DNA from: Rodentibacter sp. JRC1
GTDB lineage: Bacteria; Pseudomonadota; Gammaproteobacteria; Enterobacterales; Pasteurellaceae
Reading direction: 5' to 3'
DNA length: 64,000 nucleotides
NCBI RefSeq assembly: GCF_020521555.1
Contig: NZ_BPWA01000001.1
Coordinates: 1,426,001-1,490,000 of the forward strand
The notes below the pieces were generated by a model, which was not told where the DNA came from, did no database searches, and saw only the letters and a program-made list of their open reading frames with translations. How positions within the stretch are numbered: the first letter of the stretch is position 1; each line of letters starts with the position of its first letter. The position numbers were made by a program, and so were the translations under genes. This document shows positions 50,409 through 61,704 of the stretch, piece after piece.

Positions 50409-52979
50409 ATGAATATTGAAAAATTTACCACAAAATTTCAACAAGCCTTGAGTGAAGCCCAGTCTCTCGCGCTCGGCAAAGATAATCAGTTTATTGAACC
50501 GGTGCATTTATTGACCGCACTTTTAAATCAACAAGACGGCTCTATTGCGCCGATTTTAACGGCAAGTGGTGTAAATGTCGCCTTATTGCGCAATGAATTA
50601 AGCAACGAGCTTAATAAGTTACCGCAAGTTTCTGGCAATGGAGGCGATGTACAACTTTCTCGTCAATTACTTAATTTATTAAATTTATGCGATAAGCTCG
50701 CACAACAAAACCAAGATAAATTTATTTCAAGTGAATTATTTCTGCTTGCCGCATTAGAGGAGCGTGGTTCGTTAAAGGATATTTTAACGAAGTGCGGTGC
50801 GAAAAAAGAGCAAATTTCACAGGCGATTCAACATATTCGTGGAGGACAAAAAGTGAACGATCAAAATGCAGAAGAAAGCAGACAAGCTCTTGAGAAATAT
50901 ACGATTGATTTAACCGCACGTGCAGAAAGCGGAAAACTTGATCCGGTAATCGGGCGTGACGAAGAAATCCGCCGTGCGATTCAGGTTTTACAACGCCGTA
51001 CAAAAAATAACCCTGTCTTAATCGGCGAGCCGGGCGTGGGAAAAACCGCCATCGTGGAAGGATTGGCGCAACGCATTGTCAATGGTGAAGTACCGGAAGG
51101 ATTGAAAAATAAACGAGTTCTTTCCTTGGATATGGGCGCATTGATTGCGGGAGCAAAATATCGCGGTGAATTTGAAGAGCGTTTGAAAGCCGTGTTGAAC
51201 GAGCTTGCAAAAGAAGAAGGGCGTGTGATTTTATTTATTGATGAAATTCACACAATGGTCGGAGCCGGCAAAACCGATGGCGCAATGGATGCCGGTAACC
51301 TATTAAAACCGAGTTTAGCGCGCGGCGAATTACATTGTGTGGGTGCAACAACCCTTGATGAATACCGTCAATATATTGAAAAAGATGCGGCACTTGAACG
51401 CCGTTTCCAAAAAGTGTTTGTAGATGAACCAAGCGTAGAAGATACCATTGCGATTTTGCGCGGTTTGAAAGAACGTTATGAAATCCACCATCACGTAGAT
51501 ATTACCGATCCGGCAATTGTGGCGGCGGCAACGCTCTCTCATCGTTATATCTCGGATCGTCAGTTACCGGATAAAGCGATTGATTTGATTGATGAAGCCG
51601 CTTCCAGTATTCGGATGGAAATTGATTCCAAACCGGAACCGCTCGATCGTCTGGAACGCCGTATTATTCAATTAAAATTGGAGCAACAGGCACTCAAAAA
51701 AGAAGAAGACGAGGCAAGCCGTAAACGTTTGGAAATGTTAGAAAAAGAACTTTCTGATAAAGAACGTGAGTACGCAGAATTAGAAGAAGTATGGAAATCC
51801 GAAAAAGCCGCACTTTCCGGTTCACAACACATTAAACAAGAGTTAGATGCAGCGAAAACCGAAATGGAACAAGCACGCCGTGCCGGTGATTTAAGCAAAA
51901 TGTCCGAATTACAATACGGTCGAATTCCGGAGTTGGAAAAACAACTTGCCCAAGCCGAAACCGGCGAAGGGAAAGAAATGACTTTGTTACGCTACCGTGT
52001 GACCGATGAAGAGATTGCCGAAGTGCTTTCTAAAGCGACCGGTATTCCGGTCTCTAAAATGATGGAAGGTGAGAAAGAAAAACTCTTACGTATGGAAGAA
52101 GAATTGCATAAACGGGTCATCGGTCAAAATGAAGCTGTAGATGCGGTGGCGAATGCGATTCGCCGTAGCCGTGCGGGGCTTTCTGATCCGAATCGTCCGA
52201 TTGGTTCTTTCTTATTCTTAGGACCAACCGGCGTGGGTAAAACGGAATTATGCAAAACCTTGGCGAAATTCTTATTCGACAGTGAAGATGCGATGGTTCG
52301 TATTGATATGTCGGAGTTTATGGAAAAACACAGCGTTTCCCGCCTTGTCGGTGCGCCTCCGGGGTATGTGGGTTATGAAGAAGGCGGTTATTTAACCGAA
52401 GCGGTTCGCCGCCGTCCGTATTCCGTCATTTTGCTTGATGAAGTAGAAAAAGCACATGCCGATGTGTTCAATATTCTGTTACAAGTATTGGATGACGGTC
52501 GTTTGACGGATGGTCAAGGAAGAACCGTAGATTTCCGCAATACCGTTGTAATTATGACGTCTAACTTGGGCTCACATTTAATTCAAGAGCATCAAGGCGG
52601 AAGTTATGATGAAATGAAAGACATGGTGATGTCGGTGGTGAGCGGACACTTCCGTCCGGAATTTATCAATCGTATTGATGAAACCGTGGTGTTCCACCCG
52701 CTTGCGAAAGAAAACATTCGAGCGATTGCAGGCATTCAGTTGGAACGTTTGGCAAAACGTATGGAAACGCGTGGTTATGAAATTGTGTTCAGCGAAGCCT
52801 TGATTAATTTTATTGGCGAAGTGGGATACGACCCGATTTACGGTGCTCGTCCGTTAAAACGTGCCATTCAACAAGAAATCGAAAACCCGTTGGCACAACA
52901 AATTCTTTCAGGGAAATTACTCCCAAGCCGCATTGTGACGGTGGATTATGCTGATGGAAAAGTTGTGGCAAGACAATAG
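50409..52979 (+). CDS. clpB: Disaggregating chaperone ClpB
   Basis: Hexameric AAA+ ATPase that, with DnaK, rescues aggregated proteins. 856 residues (E. coli 857). It has the Clp N-domain (1-145), first AAA+ domain with [15 protein letters not shown] (about 205), a coiled-coil M-domain (about 410-520, rich in Glu and Lys), second AAA+ domain with [15 protein letters not shown] (about 605), and the C-terminal small domain. ATG 50409 has RBS AAGGAAAAGG. A possible internal start near codon 149, used for the short ClpB form in E. coli, was not checked. It ends at a terminator built from paired uptake signals. Confidence 0.98.
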   Translation: MNIEKFTTKFQQALSEAQSLALGKDNQFIEPVHLLTALLNQQDGSIAPILTASGVNVALLRNELSNELNKLPQVSGNGGDVQLSRQLLNLLNLCDKLAQQNQDKFISSELFLLAALEERGSLKDILTKCGAKKEQISQAIQHIRGGQKVNDQNAEESRQALEKYTIDLTARAESGKLDPVIGRDEEIRRAIQVLQRRTKNNPVLIGEPGVGKTAIVEGLAQRIVNGEVPEGLKNKRVLSLDMGALIAGAKYRGEFEERLKAVLNELAKEEGRVILFIDEIHTMVGAGKTDGAMDAGNLLKPSLARGELHCVGATTLDEYRQYIEKDAALERRFQKVFVDEPSVEDTIAILRGLKERYEIHHHVDITDPAIVAAATLSHRYISDRQLPDKAIDLIDEAASSIRMEIDSKPEPLDRLERRIIQLKLEQQALKKEEDEASRKRLEMLEKELSDKEREYAELEEVWKSEKAALSGSQHIKQELDAAKTEMEQARRAGDLSKMSELQYGRIPELEKQLAQAETGEGKEMTLLRYRVTDEEIAEVLSKATGIPVSKMMEGEKEKLLRMEEELHKRVIGQNEAVDAVANAIRRSRAGLSDPNRPIGSFLFLGPTGVGKTELCKTLAKFLFDSEDAMVRIDMSEFMEKHSVSRLVGAPPGYVGYEEGGYLTEAVRRRPYSVILLDEVEKAHADVFNILLQVLDDGRLTDGQGRTVDFRNTVVIMTSNLGSHLIQEHQGGSYDEMKDMVMSVVSGHFRPEFINRIDETVVFHPLAKENIRAIAGIQLERLAKRMETRGYEIVFSEALINFIGEVGYDPIYGARPLKRAIQQEIENPLAQQILSGKLLPSRIVTVDYADGKVVARQ

Positions 52980-52993
52980 GTTTTCTTAATACG

Positions 52994-53025
52994 AAAGTGC
53001 GGTCAATTTCGACCGCACTTTTTTG
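52994..53025 (+). terminator. Terminator made of an inverted uptake-signal pair (clpB)
   Basis: AAAGTGCGGTC and GACCGCACTTT form an 11-bp stem with a short loop, then T6. Both arms carry the uptake signal. Confidence 0.92.
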
Positions 53026-53031
53026 TTAATA

Positions 53032-53184
53032 CGGCATTATACATCACTTGCACAAAACAGAGTAGGGTGTGTTAGCCAAAGGCGTAACGCACCGTTCAAT
53101 CCGAGTTTGGTGCGTTACGGCAAGCCTAACGCCCCCTACATTTGAATTAAAAACAGCCTTTTGTGCAAGTGATGTATAATACCG
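53032..53184. mobile_element. MITE-like element, copy E, with near-perfect target duplication
   Basis: A 153-bp copy with left end CGGCATTATACATCACTTGC and right end GTGATGTATAATACCG. Flanking direct repeats are TGTTAATA (53024-53031) and TGTTAATG (53185-53192), seven of eight. The right duplication contains the lgtF stop codon. Its core is almost the same as copy B. Confidence 0.87.
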
Positions 53185-53186
53185 TG

Positions 53187-53945
53187 TTAATGTTGATCCC
53201 GTTCCCACAAATCTGCATATTTTACGAATGTGGAATGGGCGGAAAGCACGGCAAGTAAAAAGCCTTGTTTGCCATCTAAAAAACCCGCTTTAAGAATATA
53301 CATTTTTACAAAACAGCTAATAGCGTGGGTGATTCCCTGAAGTAGATTGGCTTTTTTACCTTTTGCTTGGCGTTGATCCGCCCAGGCTTTCGCATAACCT
53401 GCCGATTTCACCAAATAATGGTGAATGCTTTTATAAGTGAAATGTTCTAAATCGCCTTTTAATCGCTCGACTTTCGTACCGTTCGGATAACAAACTTTTT
53501 CATGAACTAAGGCATCATTATAGCCGGCATAATCCGTGCGATATAAACGCACGACATAATCGGGATACCAACCGGAGTGGCGAATTTCCCGCCCGAATAC
53601 TTCGCTAACGCGTGGTAGTTCATATACGGTATTTTCGGTATTTTTTTGTACGGCTTGCTGAATGGATTCTCGCAATTCTGGAGTGATTCGTTCATCGGCA
53701 TCAAGCCAAAGTACATAATCACTTGTTACGTATTGTTGGGCAAGTTGGCGTTGTTTACCAAAGCCCTGCCAATCTGTATTTTCGTAAAATTTTGCACCAT
53801 AGTTTAAGGTGATTTCTTTCGTGTTATCTGTGCTACCGGAGTCTAAAATCACGATTTCATCCACCCAACCTTTTACGGTATCAAGGCATTTTGATAAATC
53901 CTTTCCTTCATTTTTTACAATCATCGCAACGCTAATTGTTGGCAT
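53187..53945 (-). CDS. lgtF: Lipooligosaccharide core glucosyltransferase (LgtF/WaaE-type, GT2)
   Basis: Cytoplasmic-face glycosyltransferase of 252 residues; H. influenzae LgtF adds beta-glucose to heptose I of the lipooligosaccharide core. The GT-A fold shows [26 protein letters not shown] and the metal-binding DxD in LWLDADERI. The gene is divergent from waaA, as in H. influenzae and other Pasteurellaceae (kdtX next to kdtA). Its stop codon lies within the target duplication of MITE copy E, so the native 3' untranslated region has been replaced by the element. Confidence 0.88.
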   Translation of the reverse strand: MPTISVAMIVKNEGKDLSKCLDTVKGWVDEIVILDSGSTDNTKEITLNYGAKFYENTDWQGFGKQRQLAQQYVTSDYVLWLDADERITPELRESIQQAVQKNTENTVYELPRVSEVFGREIRHSGWYPDYVVRLYRTDYAGYNDALVHEKVCYPNGTKVERLKGDLEHFTYKSIHHYLVKSAGYAKAWADQRQAKGKKANLLQGITHAISCFVKMYILKAGFLDGKQGFLLAVLSAHSTFVKYADLWERDQH

Positions 53946-54006
53946 CTTTTTATCCCTTTTTTGATATACTAACCGGAATTTTTCAGAGTATAACCGAATT
54001 TTATTT

Positions 54007-55290
54007 ATGTGGCGTTTTTTTTATACCGGCGTAATGTACCTAATCCAGCCATTTGTGCTGTTTTTTATGTGGATGCGTGGATTTAAAGCCCCGAATTACC
54101 GTAAAAGATTGTGTGAGCGTTATGGCTACTACGAGAATTTGTCTCGCCCTTCAGCTTGTGGGATTGTGATTCACGCCGCTTCAGTGGGCGAGGTGATCGC
54201 CGCCACACCGTTAGTACGCCGTATTCAACAACATTATCCTAATTTATCGATAACCTTCACTACAGTAACACCAACCGGCTCGGATCGTGTGAAAGCCGCT
54301 TTCGGTGATAGCGTGACCCATTGTTATTTACCTTACGATCTCCCTGATGCGATTAATCGTTTTATTGATTTTATTCAGCCCAAACTTTGCATTGTGATTG
54401 AAACGGAACTTTGGCCGAATTTGATTCATCAACTTCATCGCCGTAATGTGCCGTTTATCGTAGCAAATGCGCGTTTGTCGGCTCGTTCGTCAAAACGATA
54501 TGGAAAAGTACGATCTGGTTTACAGACAATGTGGTCGCAAATCAGTTTGATTGCGCCACAAGACCAAATTAGTGGAAAACGTTTTTTAGCACTGGGTTAT
54601 CCTGAAGCGAATCTTAAACTTACCGGTAATATTAAATATGATTTGACCGTCAATTCTGTACTGCTTAATCAAATTCTGTTTTTGCGTGAACAATGGGTTC
54701 AACAACGTCAAATCTGGATCGCCGCCAGCACGCACGAAGGTGAAGAAGGAATTATTTTGCAGGCGCATCGGCAGCTTTTAAAAAAATATCCCGATTTGCT
54801 TTTATTGCTCGTGCCACGCCATCCGGAGCGTTTTAATTCCGTTGCCGATTTAATTGAAAAAGAAAAATTCCAATTTATCCGCCGTTCTTCCGGTGAATCG
54901 CCAAATTCCGGTACGCAAGTGATTTTGGGGGATACTATGGGAGAGATGATGTTGCTATATGGGATTTCCGATATTGCTTTTGTGGGAGGAAGTCTTGTAA
55001 AACAAGGCGGGCATAATCCGCTTGAGCCCTTAGCCTTTAAAATCCCTGTGATCACCGGCAAGCACACCTTTAATTTTCCCGAGGTGTTTAGAATGTTACT
55101 AGAAGTGCAGGGTGTGCTTGAAGTTAATTCCACAGCAAATGCTTTGGAACGCGCGGTCGAAGCCTTGCTTAATTCACCGGAAGCGCGTAAACGTCTCGGT
55201 AATGCCGGTTATGAAGTCTTAATTGAAAATCGTGGGGCGTTGCAACGTTTGTTAGATTTATTAAAACCTTATTTGGAGCGTAATGTATGA
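54007..55290 (+). CDS. waaA: 3-deoxy-D-manno-octulosonic acid transferase
   Basis: Transfers Kdo to lipid A precursor; 427 residues, GT30 family. An N-terminal membrane anchor ([25 protein letters not shown]) is followed by [28 protein letters not shown], and the C-terminal CMP-Kdo site [18 protein letters not shown]. Haemophilus-type enzymes are monofunctional, adding one Kdo, but this cannot be read from sequence. Its stop overlaps the coaD start by 4 bp (ATGA), giving coupled translation. Confidence 0.96.
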   Translation: MWRFFYTGVMYLIQPFVLFFMWMRGFKAPNYRKRLCERYGYYENLSRPSACGIVIHAASVGEVIAATPLVRRIQQHYPNLSITFTTVTPTGSDRVKAAFGDSVTHCYLPYDLPDAINRFIDFIQPKLCIVIETELWPNLIHQLHRRNVPFIVANARLSARSSKRYGKVRSGLQTMWSQISLIAPQDQISGKRFLALGYPEANLKLTGNIKYDLTVNSVLLNQILFLREQWVQQRQIWIAASTHEGEEGIILQAHRQLLKKYPDLLLLLVPRHPERFNSVADLIEKEKFQFIRRSSGESPNSGTQVILGDTMGEMMLLYGISDIAFVGGSLVKQGGHNPLEPLAFKIPVITGKHTFNFPEVFRMLLEVQGVLEVNSTANALERAVEALLNSPEARKRLGNAGYEVLIENRGALQRLLDLLKPYLERNV

Positions 55291-55757
55291 CAACAGTGAT
55301 CTACCCCGGCACATTTGATCCTATAACTAACGGACATTTAGACATTATCAAACGAAGTGCGGTCATTTTTCCAAGCGTTTTGGTTGCCGTGGCAAATAGC
55401 CCAAGTAAGAGCCCATTATTTTCTTTAGAAGAACGTGTAGAGCTTGTACGTCAATCCGTTTATTCGTTGCCTAATGTGGAAGTATTCGGTTTTTCTGATT
55501 TATTGGCAAAAGTGATTACGGAACGTCAGGTTTCCGCCATTATTCGTGGTGTACGGACGACAACTGATTTTGAATATGAACTTCAATTGGCCGCACTCAA
55601 TCGTTTATTAACAAATGGTGTAGAAAGCTTATTTTTTCCTCCAAGTGAAAAGTGGGCGTTTGTTTCATCCACGATTGTGCGTGAAATCTATTTGCATGGC
55701 GGTGATGTCTCAGAGCTTGTGCCCGCCCCCGTATTTCAGGCACTGCAAGCGAAATGA
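55287..55757 (+). CDS. coaD: Phosphopantetheine adenylyltransferase
   Basis: Penultimate step of coenzyme A synthesis; 156 residues. It has the nucleotidyltransferase TxGH motif as TNGHLDII (about 15-22), [14 protein letters not shown] (about 88-101) and SSTIVREI (about 128-135). Overlaps waaA upstream and the YceK-like lipoprotein gene downstream by 4 bp each, so the three form a tight operon. An uptake signal is in the 5' part. Confidence 0.97.
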   Translation: MTTVIYPGTFDPITNGHLDIIKRSAVIFPSVLVAVANSPSKSPLFSLEERVELVRQSVYSLPNVEVFGFSDLLAKVITERQVSAIIRGVRTTTDFEYELQLAALNRLLTNGVESLFFPPSEKWAFVSSTIVREIYLHGGDVSELVPAPVFQALQAK

Positions 55758-55963
55758 AAAAGTTAATTTTTCTGACCGCACTTTTTACCTTATCCGGCTG
55801 TGGTACGGTAGTGAAGTTGATTACTCCTTCAGAAAAATACTCCGCTTATGCCGGTGTGGCTTACGATTTAGAAATGGCGCAACAATGGGGCTTTCCGATT
55901 TTGGATTTGCCGTTATCTTTTTTGTTAGATACGGTTTTATTGCCCTATGTGTGGGCACAGTAA
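55754..55963 (+). CDS. YceK/YidQ-family small lipoprotein
   Basis: A 69-residue lipoprotein with signal peptide and lipobox LSGC (Cys16), then the DUF1375-like sequence [18 protein letters not shown] and [16 protein letters not shown]. Function unknown; the family lies in the cell envelope. It starts 4 bp inside coaD, the same arrangement as HI0650 in H. influenzae. An uptake signal covers the signal-peptide codons. Confidence 0.85.
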   Translation: MKKLIFLTALFTLSGCGTVVKLITPSEKYSAYAGVAYDLEMAQQWGFPILDLPLSFLLDTVLLPYVWAQ

Positions 55964-56069
55964 TGTGTTATTTCGATAGCGGAATAATTTATCACTCGCC
56001 GTTCTTGCGCTCTATTGTGTAAAGCGGCGTGTCATATCCTATGCTTTAACAGTTATTACAATAAAAAAA

Positions 56070-56187
56070 CGGTATTATGTATCAGTTGCACAAAGAGAAT
56101 TTTATCTCCGATATTTCTTGGAGTAGGGTGTCGTTAAGCGAAGCCTTAACGCACCGTTTTATATTTGCCTAACGGCAACAAATACCG
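56070..56187. mobile_element. MITE-like element, copy F (internally deleted), with 8-bp target duplication
   Basis: 118 bp. Left end CGGTATTATGTATCAGTTGC is complete; the right half is shortened, ending CAAATACCG. Perfect direct repeats TAAAAAAA lie at 56062-56069 and 56188-56195, although an A-rich repeat is weaker proof than the others. It ends 23 bp before the rep start codon, so it probably forms part of the rep leader. Confidence 0.8.
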
Positions 56188-56210
56188 TAAAAAAAACTTC
56201 ACTTATCACT

Positions 56211-58223
56211 ATGAAACTCAATCCCCAACAACAACAAGCCGTGGAATGTGTTACCGGCCCTTGCCTTGTGCTGGCAGGGGCCGGCTCCGGCAAAACACGT
56301 GTAATTATTAATAAAATCGCACATTTGATTGCAAAGTGCGGTTATTCTCCACGACAAATTGCAGCAGTCACTTTCACGAACAAAGCCGCCCGAGAAATGA
56401 AAGAACGTGTGGCGCATTCTATCGGTAAAGCCCGGTCTAAAGGACTGACGGTATCCACTTTCCACACACTTGGTTTTGATATTATCAAGCGGGAATATAA
56501 AGCCCTTGGCTTTAAAGCGAATATGACCTTGTTTGATGAACATGATCAGTTTGCTTTATTGAAAGAACTCACTGCTGATGTGCTGAAAGAGGACAAAGAT
56601 TTACTGCGTGAATTAATTGCTGCGATCTCTAACTGGAAAAATGATTTAATCTCGCCACAACAAGCTTTTGTTTTAGCCCATGATGCGAAGTATCAAATTT
56701 TCGCTCGGTGTTATGAACGTTATGCCGCACAAATACGTGCTTATAATGCGTTGGATTTTGACGATTTAATTATGCTGCCGACCTTATTGTTTAAACAAAA
56801 CGAAGAAGTGCGGTCAAAATGGCAAGGGAAAATTCGTTATTTATTGGTGGACGAATATCAAGATACCAACACCAGCCAATATGAATTGATTAAATTGTTA
56901 GTAGGGGAACGTGCCTGTTTTACCGTAGTCGGTGATGACGATCAATCTATCTATTCGTGGCGTGGCGCACGTCCGGAAAATATGGTGCGATTACGTGATG
57001 ATTTTCCTCGTTTGCAAGTCATAAAATTGGAACAAAATTACCGCTCCACGCAACGAATTTTGCATTGTGCGAATATTCTTATCGACAATAATGAACACGT
57101 GTTCGACAAAAAACTTTTCTCCAATATCGGTGAGGGTGAAAAACTACTCGTAATTGAAGCGAAGAATGAAGAACACGAAGCGGAACGCATTGTTGCAGAA
57201 CTTATCTCACACCGTTTTAGCCGAAAAACCAAATATAAAGACTACGCCGTTTTATATCGTGGAAATCACCAATCCCGCTTGTTGGAAAAAGTGTTAATGC
57301 AAAATCGTATTCCCTATAAAATTTCAGGCGGTACCTCTTTTTTCTCCCGTGCTGAAATCAAGGATATGATGGCATATTTGCGTTTAGTGGTAAATCAAGA
57401 TGATGATGCGGCATTTTTGCGCATTGTGAATACGCCAAAACGTGAAATTGGAACGGCAACTTTGCAAAAACTTGGCGAACTGGCTCAAGAAAAACAGATG
57501 AGTTTGTTTGATGCAATTTTTGAATTTGAACTCATTCAGCATATCACCCCGAAAGCCTATGATGCATTGCAAAAATTCGGACGCTGGATTGTGGAATTGA
57601 ATGATGAGGTGCAACGCTCTGCACCGGAACGCGCCGTGCGTGCTATGTTGGCAGCAATTCACTATGAAGAATATTTATATGAATATGCCACCAGTCCGAA
57701 AGCGGCTGAAATGCAAAGTAAAAATGTTGCCACTCTATTTGACTGGGTGGCGGATATGTTAAGAGGGAATGAGGCGGACGAGCCGATGACCTTAAGCCAA
57801 GTGGTGGCAAGATTGACACTACGGGATATGCTTGAGCGAGGCGAAGATGAAGAAAATGCGGATCAGGTTCAATTGATGACCTTACACGCTTCTAAAGGGT
57901 TAGAATTTCCCTATGTGTATCTTATCGGTATGGAAGAAGGAATTTTGCCGCATCAAACCAATATTGATGAAGATAATGTAGAAGAGGAGCGGCGTTTGGC
58001 TTATGTAGGTATCACTCGCGCACAAAAAGAACTGACTTTTTCATTGTGTCGTGAACGCCGTCAATATGGCGAATTGACTCGCCCGGAACCGAGCCGTTTT
58101 TTGGAGGAATTACCAAATGATGACGTGCTATGGGAACGTGATCAACCGAAACTTACTGCGGAGCAAAAACAGCAACAAACCCAAAATCAGTTGGATCGTT
58201 TACGTGATATTTTGAAGGGCTAA
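56211..58223 (+). CDS. rep: ATP-dependent DNA helicase Rep
   Basis: Superfamily 1 3'-5' helicase that clears proteins ahead of replication forks; 670 residues (E. coli 673). Motifs are the Q motif at [10 protein letters not shown], Walker [11 protein letters not shown], Ia [62 protein letters not shown], and [19 protein letters not shown]. It lacks the longer C-terminal tail of UvrD, which favours Rep. Two uptake signals lie within and an inverted pair ends it. Confidence 0.95.
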   Translation: MKLNPQQQQAVECVTGPCLVLAGAGSGKTRVIINKIAHLIAKCGYSPRQIAAVTFTNKAAREMKERVAHSIGKARSKGLTVSTFHTLGFDIIKREYKALGFKANMTLFDEHDQFALLKELTADVLKEDKDLLRELIAAISNWKNDLISPQQAFVLAHDAKYQIFARCYERYAAQIRAYNALDFDDLIMLPTLLFKQNEEVRSKWQGKIRYLLVDEYQDTNTSQYELIKLLVGERACFTVVGDDDQSIYSWRGARPENMVRLRDDFPRLQVIKLEQNYRSTQRILHCANILIDNNEHVFDKKLFSNIGEGEKLLVIEAKNEEHEAERIVAELISHRFSRKTKYKDYAVLYRGNHQSRLLEKVLMQNRIPYKISGGTSFFSRAEIKDMMAYLRLVVNQDDDAAFLRIVNTPKREIGTATLQKLGELAQEKQMSLFDAIFEFELIQHITPKAYDALQKFGRWIVELNDEVQRSAPERAVRAMLAAIHYEEYLYEYATSPKAAEMQSKNVATLFDWVADMLRGNEADEPMTLSQVVARLTLRDMLERGEDEENADQVQLMTLHASKGLEFPYVYLIGMEEGILPHQTNIDEDNVEEERRLAYVGITRAQKELTFSLCRERRQYGELTRPEPSRFLEELPNDDVLWERDQPKLTAEQKQQQTQNQLDRLRDILKG

Positions 58224-58253
58224 AAGTGCGGTCAAAAATGACCGCACTTTTTC
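58222..58253 (+). terminator. Terminator made of an inverted uptake-signal pair (rep)
   Basis: AAAAGTGCGGTCA and TGACCGCACTTTTT with a short AAAA loop; it begins at the rep stop codon. Confidence 0.92.
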
Positions 58254-58260
58254 ATTATTA

Positions 58261-58435
58261 CAGTATTATGTAGCTGTTGCACAAAGAGAATTTTATATCC
58301 AATATTTAATTTGGGTAGGGTGCGTTAAGCTTTGCGTAACGCACCATCTTATCGTTACACTTGGTTAATTGGCGCGTTACGGCTTCGCTTAACGGCACCC
58401 TATGTTTCAAATTGTGTGACTGCTACATAGTACCG
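58261..58435. mobile_element. MITE-like element, copy G
   Basis: 175 bp. Left end CAGTATTATGTAGCTGTTGC and right end GACTGCTACATAGTACCG pair as terminal repeats, and both core hairpins are present. No convincing target duplication (CATTATTA versus CTTATTTA). The right end lies 1 bp from the stop codon of the M24 peptidase gene. Confidence 0.8.
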
Positions 58436-58436
58436 C

Positions 58437-60230
58437 TTATTTATAGATTGCCTCCGTACGGAGTAATAACCATGCTTGTGCCGTCCCTTTTGTGAGTGGA
58501 AGAAGGGCGGTTCTTACTTTATGATGATAAGTATTTAGCCACTGAATTTCATTTTCAGTCATCAGCGATAAATCAATTAACCTTGTATCAATCGGGCAAA
58601 GGGTGAGATTTTCAAAATAAAGGAAATTGCCGAATGCCGTTTCCTGTGGATTTTGCACGGCACGATTGACGACAAGATTTTCGATTCTAATGCCCCATTT
58701 CCCCGGGCGATAAAGCCCCGGTTCATTAGAAGTAATCATTCCCTCTTTCATCTCTTGATGTGGGGTTTGCGGTGCAAGGTAAGAAATGACTTGTGGCCCT
58801 TCGTGTACGTTAAGGAAATAGCCCACACCGTGACCGGTGCCGTGCCCATAATTACATTGTGCCAGCCATAATGGCTTACGGCAGATGGCATCAATTAAAG
58901 TGGAATTAATATTTTCAGGAAACACAGTTTCCGCTAAAGCAATGTGGGATTTTAATACGAGCGTATAATCTCGTTTTTGCTCTGAGGAAATTTCGCCCAC
59001 AGGGACAACTCGGGTAAGGTCTGTCGTACCGCCTAAATATTGGGCACCGGAATCAATTAATAATAAACCGTTACCTTTAATTTCACTATAAGCCTCCGGT
59101 GTCGCGGAATAATGTGGCAGTGCTGCATTGGCATTAAATCCGGCAATGGTGTTAAAACTTAACGAAATAAAACCGGGACGTTGACTGCGATATTTATATA
59201 ACATTGAATCAATATCCAGTTCATTCATCGGAATATTGTTGGTTAAGTTTGCCTCAAATTCGGCAAAAAACTCACATAATGCTACGCCATCTTGGCGCAT
59301 AGCCTCTCGGATATGTTCAAGATCCGCCGATGATTTAATAGACTTAAACAACGTTGTCGGATTGATATTTTCAACTAAATGTGTGTTGCAAGGCAAATGT
59401 TGTAGAACACTCATTGCCGTTTTATCCGGGTTAATTAAGATTGTACCTGTAATTTGTGCAATGGCGTTTCCTATATTTTCATAAGGTGCAAGTAAAATAT
59501 CGGCTTGTGAGAGAATAACACGGGCTTGCTCGGTGAGTTTCTTTTCATCAACAAATAAGACCGCACTTTCCGAACCGATGAGGAGATAAGATAAAAATAC
59601 AGGATTATAAGGCACATCATTACCACGCAAATTTGTAAGCCACGCAATGTCATCAAGTGATGAAATTAAATGCCAGTTTGCGTATCGTTCATTCATGGTT
59701 TTACGTATGCGGGTCAGTTTTGCGCTGGTGGTTTCTGAAACAAATGCAGGATTATGCGGATAAATCGGTTCAAGAGGTAGTGATGGGCGATTACTCCATA
59801 CCCTATCTGTAATATCCGTTGCGATGTTTAGTTGAATATTTTTAGGGGCAAAAACTTGTTGTAGCTGTCGTTTTGCGGTAAGCGAAAGCATATCTGCCGC
59901 ACATCCTACAATGGCGTTTTGGGGTAAGGTTTGTGCTAGCCACTCGGGGTAATTTATCACTTCCCCGAGTTTTTGTAATGCAATGCCACTTCCTTTCAGT
60001 TGATGCTCTGCCTGTTCCCAATAGCGACTATCCACCCAAAGCCCTGCTTGATCCGCTGTGATGATAAGCGTTCCTACCGAACCGGTAAAACCTGAAAAAT
60101 AACGTCTAACCTGCCAATGCTCCGGTAAATATTCGGATAAATGCGGATCGGCTGAAGGAATAATCCACGCATTAAAACCTTGTTGTTGCATGGCTTGGCG
60201 TAAATACGCAAGCCGTTTTGTAATATCCAT
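58437..60230 (-). CDS. M24B (Xaa-Pro aminopeptidase-type) metallopeptidase
   Basis: Cytoplasmic proline-specific aminopeptidase of the large three-domain type (597 residues). Two creatinase-like N-terminal domains precede the pita-bread catalytic domain. Metal ligands can be followed in order: two Asp in LLIDSGAQYLGGTTDLTRV, His in GHGTGHGVGYFLNVHEGP, Glu in TSNEPGLY and Glu in IRIENLVV. Start ATG 60230 is preferred: RBS AAAGGAGA precedes it, whereas 60254 would overlap the transporter gene. Located 16 bp after a POT peptide transporter gene, so uptake and breakdown of proline-containing peptides are probably linked. Confidence 0.92.
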   Translation of the reverse strand: MDITKRLAYLRQAMQQQGFNAWIIPSADPHLSEYLPEHWQVRRYFSGFTGSVGTLIITADQAGLWVDSRYWEQAEHQLKGSGIALQKLGEVINYPEWLAQTLPQNAIVGCAADMLSLTAKRQLQQVFAPKNIQLNIATDITDRVWSNRPSLPLEPIYPHNPAFVSETTSAKLTRIRKTMNERYANWHLISSLDDIAWLTNLRGNDVPYNPVFLSYLLIGSESAVLFVDEKKLTEQARVILSQADILLAPYENIGNAIAQITGTILINPDKTAMSVLQHLPCNTHLVENINPTTLFKSIKSSADLEHIREAMRQDGVALCEFFAEFEANLTNNIPMNELDIDSMLYKYRSQRPGFISLSFNTIAGFNANAALPHYSATPEAYSEIKGNGLLLIDSGAQYLGGTTDLTRVVPVGEISSEQKRDYTLVLKSHIALAETVFPENINSTLIDAICRKPLWLAQCNYGHGTGHGVGYFLNVHEGPQVISYLAPQTPHQEMKEGMITSNEPGLYRPGKWGIRIENLVVNRAVQNPQETAFGNFLYFENLTLCPIDTRLIDLSLMTENEIQWLNTYHHKVRTALLPLTKGTAQAWLLLRTEAIYK

Positions 60231-60246
60231 TGTATTCTCCTTTATA

Positions 60247-61704
60247 TTAATCAATGCCTTTTAGCATACGATTGAGCTTTGGTGTTAACAATAATAGTAC
60301 CACGCCTCCGACTACACCGATTATGCACAATAATAAATAAAAATCAGCCGCCATTTCTGCATTAAAATAATCTTTGAATAAGACGCCACCGAGTGTAAAT
60401 CCTAGGGAAAGCGCAAGAAAATTGAGCGCAACCATTTGGGTTTTAAACATTTTTGGTGCAATTTTAGTGATAAAGGAAAGGGAAATCGGTGAGATAAATA
60501 ATTCCCCTAAACTAATACCTAACAAAACTAATATGAAGACGAGCATAGGCATTGGGGTATTGGTCGTAATAAAAGGAACGAAACTAAGATAGGAAAGCCC
60601 CACTAATAACATCGAAAGGGCAAATTTTAACGGTGTTTTCGGTTGTTTTTCATTCATCTTTGTCCAAAGTGCCGCCATTACACCGGAAAATAAGATAATC
60701 CACATACTTTGAATAGAATCTTTCCAAGAAACCGGCACGGTAAAGTTGCCAATCGTGCGCTCCACCGTTTCATCAAAATAGATAGTTGCGGCGGTATAAA
60801 TTTGAAACCATATCGCCCAAAACAGACAGATGATAATAAATAAAGGGATATACGCGGTAATATATTGTTTTTGCGCCATACTGATTTGTTTATTGGTTAA
60901 TAAACGAGAAAAGTAGAGAATGACAACCGCAATAATGGTAATGAGTAAGGCATTAGAAAAATTACTTAATGTGAGCAAACCCGTTGCAATGAAGAGGAGC
61001 AAAGCAGTAATAATCATCGCTGCAATCAGTATAACCTTTTTGATTTCACCTTGTGTAAGAGGATGGGGCACTGCCGTTTTTGGCAAATTTTTGCGACCTA
61101 GTGCATAACGCCAAAGACCTAATGCCATACCTATCGCTGCCGCACCAAATCCATAATGAAAGCCGAGGTGTATTTGGAGTAATCCCGTTAATAATGGGCC
61201 AAGAAAACCGCCAATGTTAATGGAAATATAGAAGATGGAAAAGCCGGCATCGCGTAATGGTTTCAATTTATCCGTTTCGTATAATGACCCAACCATCGCA
61301 CTTGCGGAAGATTTTACCCCACCGCTTCCTAATGCGATAAAAATAATGCCGAGTGATAAACCGAATAACCCGGGAATTAACGCCAAGATCGTATGTCCTA
61401 GCATCACTACAATACCGGAAATAAAGAGCGTTTTTTCTGCACCTAGAATACGATCCGCAAGCCAAGCACCCAAAATGGTAGAGAGATAGACACTTCCGCC
61501 GTAAGTCCCGACAATACCGCCGGCAATGGACTTGTCGATACCTAATCCGCCATATTCAATAGAATAATAAAGATAGATAAGTAAAATTCCTTGCATACCA
61601 TAGAAAGAAAAACGTTCCCATAATTCAATATGGAACAAGGTTGATAGTTGAAAAGGGTGTCCAAAGAATGTTTTTTGAGTTGTTGGTGGGGTGTGGTTAG
61701 GCAT
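60247..61704 (-). CDS. Proton-dependent oligopeptide transporter (POT/PTR2 family)
   Basis: Inner-membrane di/tripeptide-proton symporter, 485 residues with about 14 hydrophobic helices. The ExxERF proton-coupling motif is seen as ELWERFSFYG (about residues 27-36), followed by GTYGGSVYLSTILGAWLADR and the PTR2 signature GSGGVKSSASAMVG region. The N-terminus begins MPNHTPPTT. First gene of a two-gene operon with the M24 peptidase. Which of DtpA, B, C or D it matches cannot be decided by eye. Confidence 0.93.
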   Translation of the reverse strand: MPNHTPPTTQKTFFGHPFQLSTLFHIELWERFSFYGMQGILLIYLYYSIEYGGLGIDKSIAGGIVGTYGGSVYLSTILGAWLADRILGAEKTLFISGIVVMLGHTILALIPGLFGLSLGIIFIALGSGGVKSSASAMVGSLYETDKLKPLRDAGFSIFYISINIGGFLGPLLTGLLQIHLGFHYGFGAAAIGMALGLWRYALGRKNLPKTAVPHPLTQGEIKKVILIAAMIITALLLFIATGLLTLSNFSNALLITIIAVVILYFSRLLTNKQISMAQKQYITAYIPLFIIICLFWAIWFQIYTAATIYFDETVERTIGNFTVPVSWKDSIQSMWIILFSGVMAALWTKMNEKQPKTPLKFALSMLLVGLSYLSFVPFITTNTPMPMLVFILVLLGISLGELFISPISLSFITKIAPKMFKTQMVALNFLALSLGFTLGGVLFKDYFNAEMAADFYLLLCIIGVVGGVVLLLLTPKLNRMLKGID

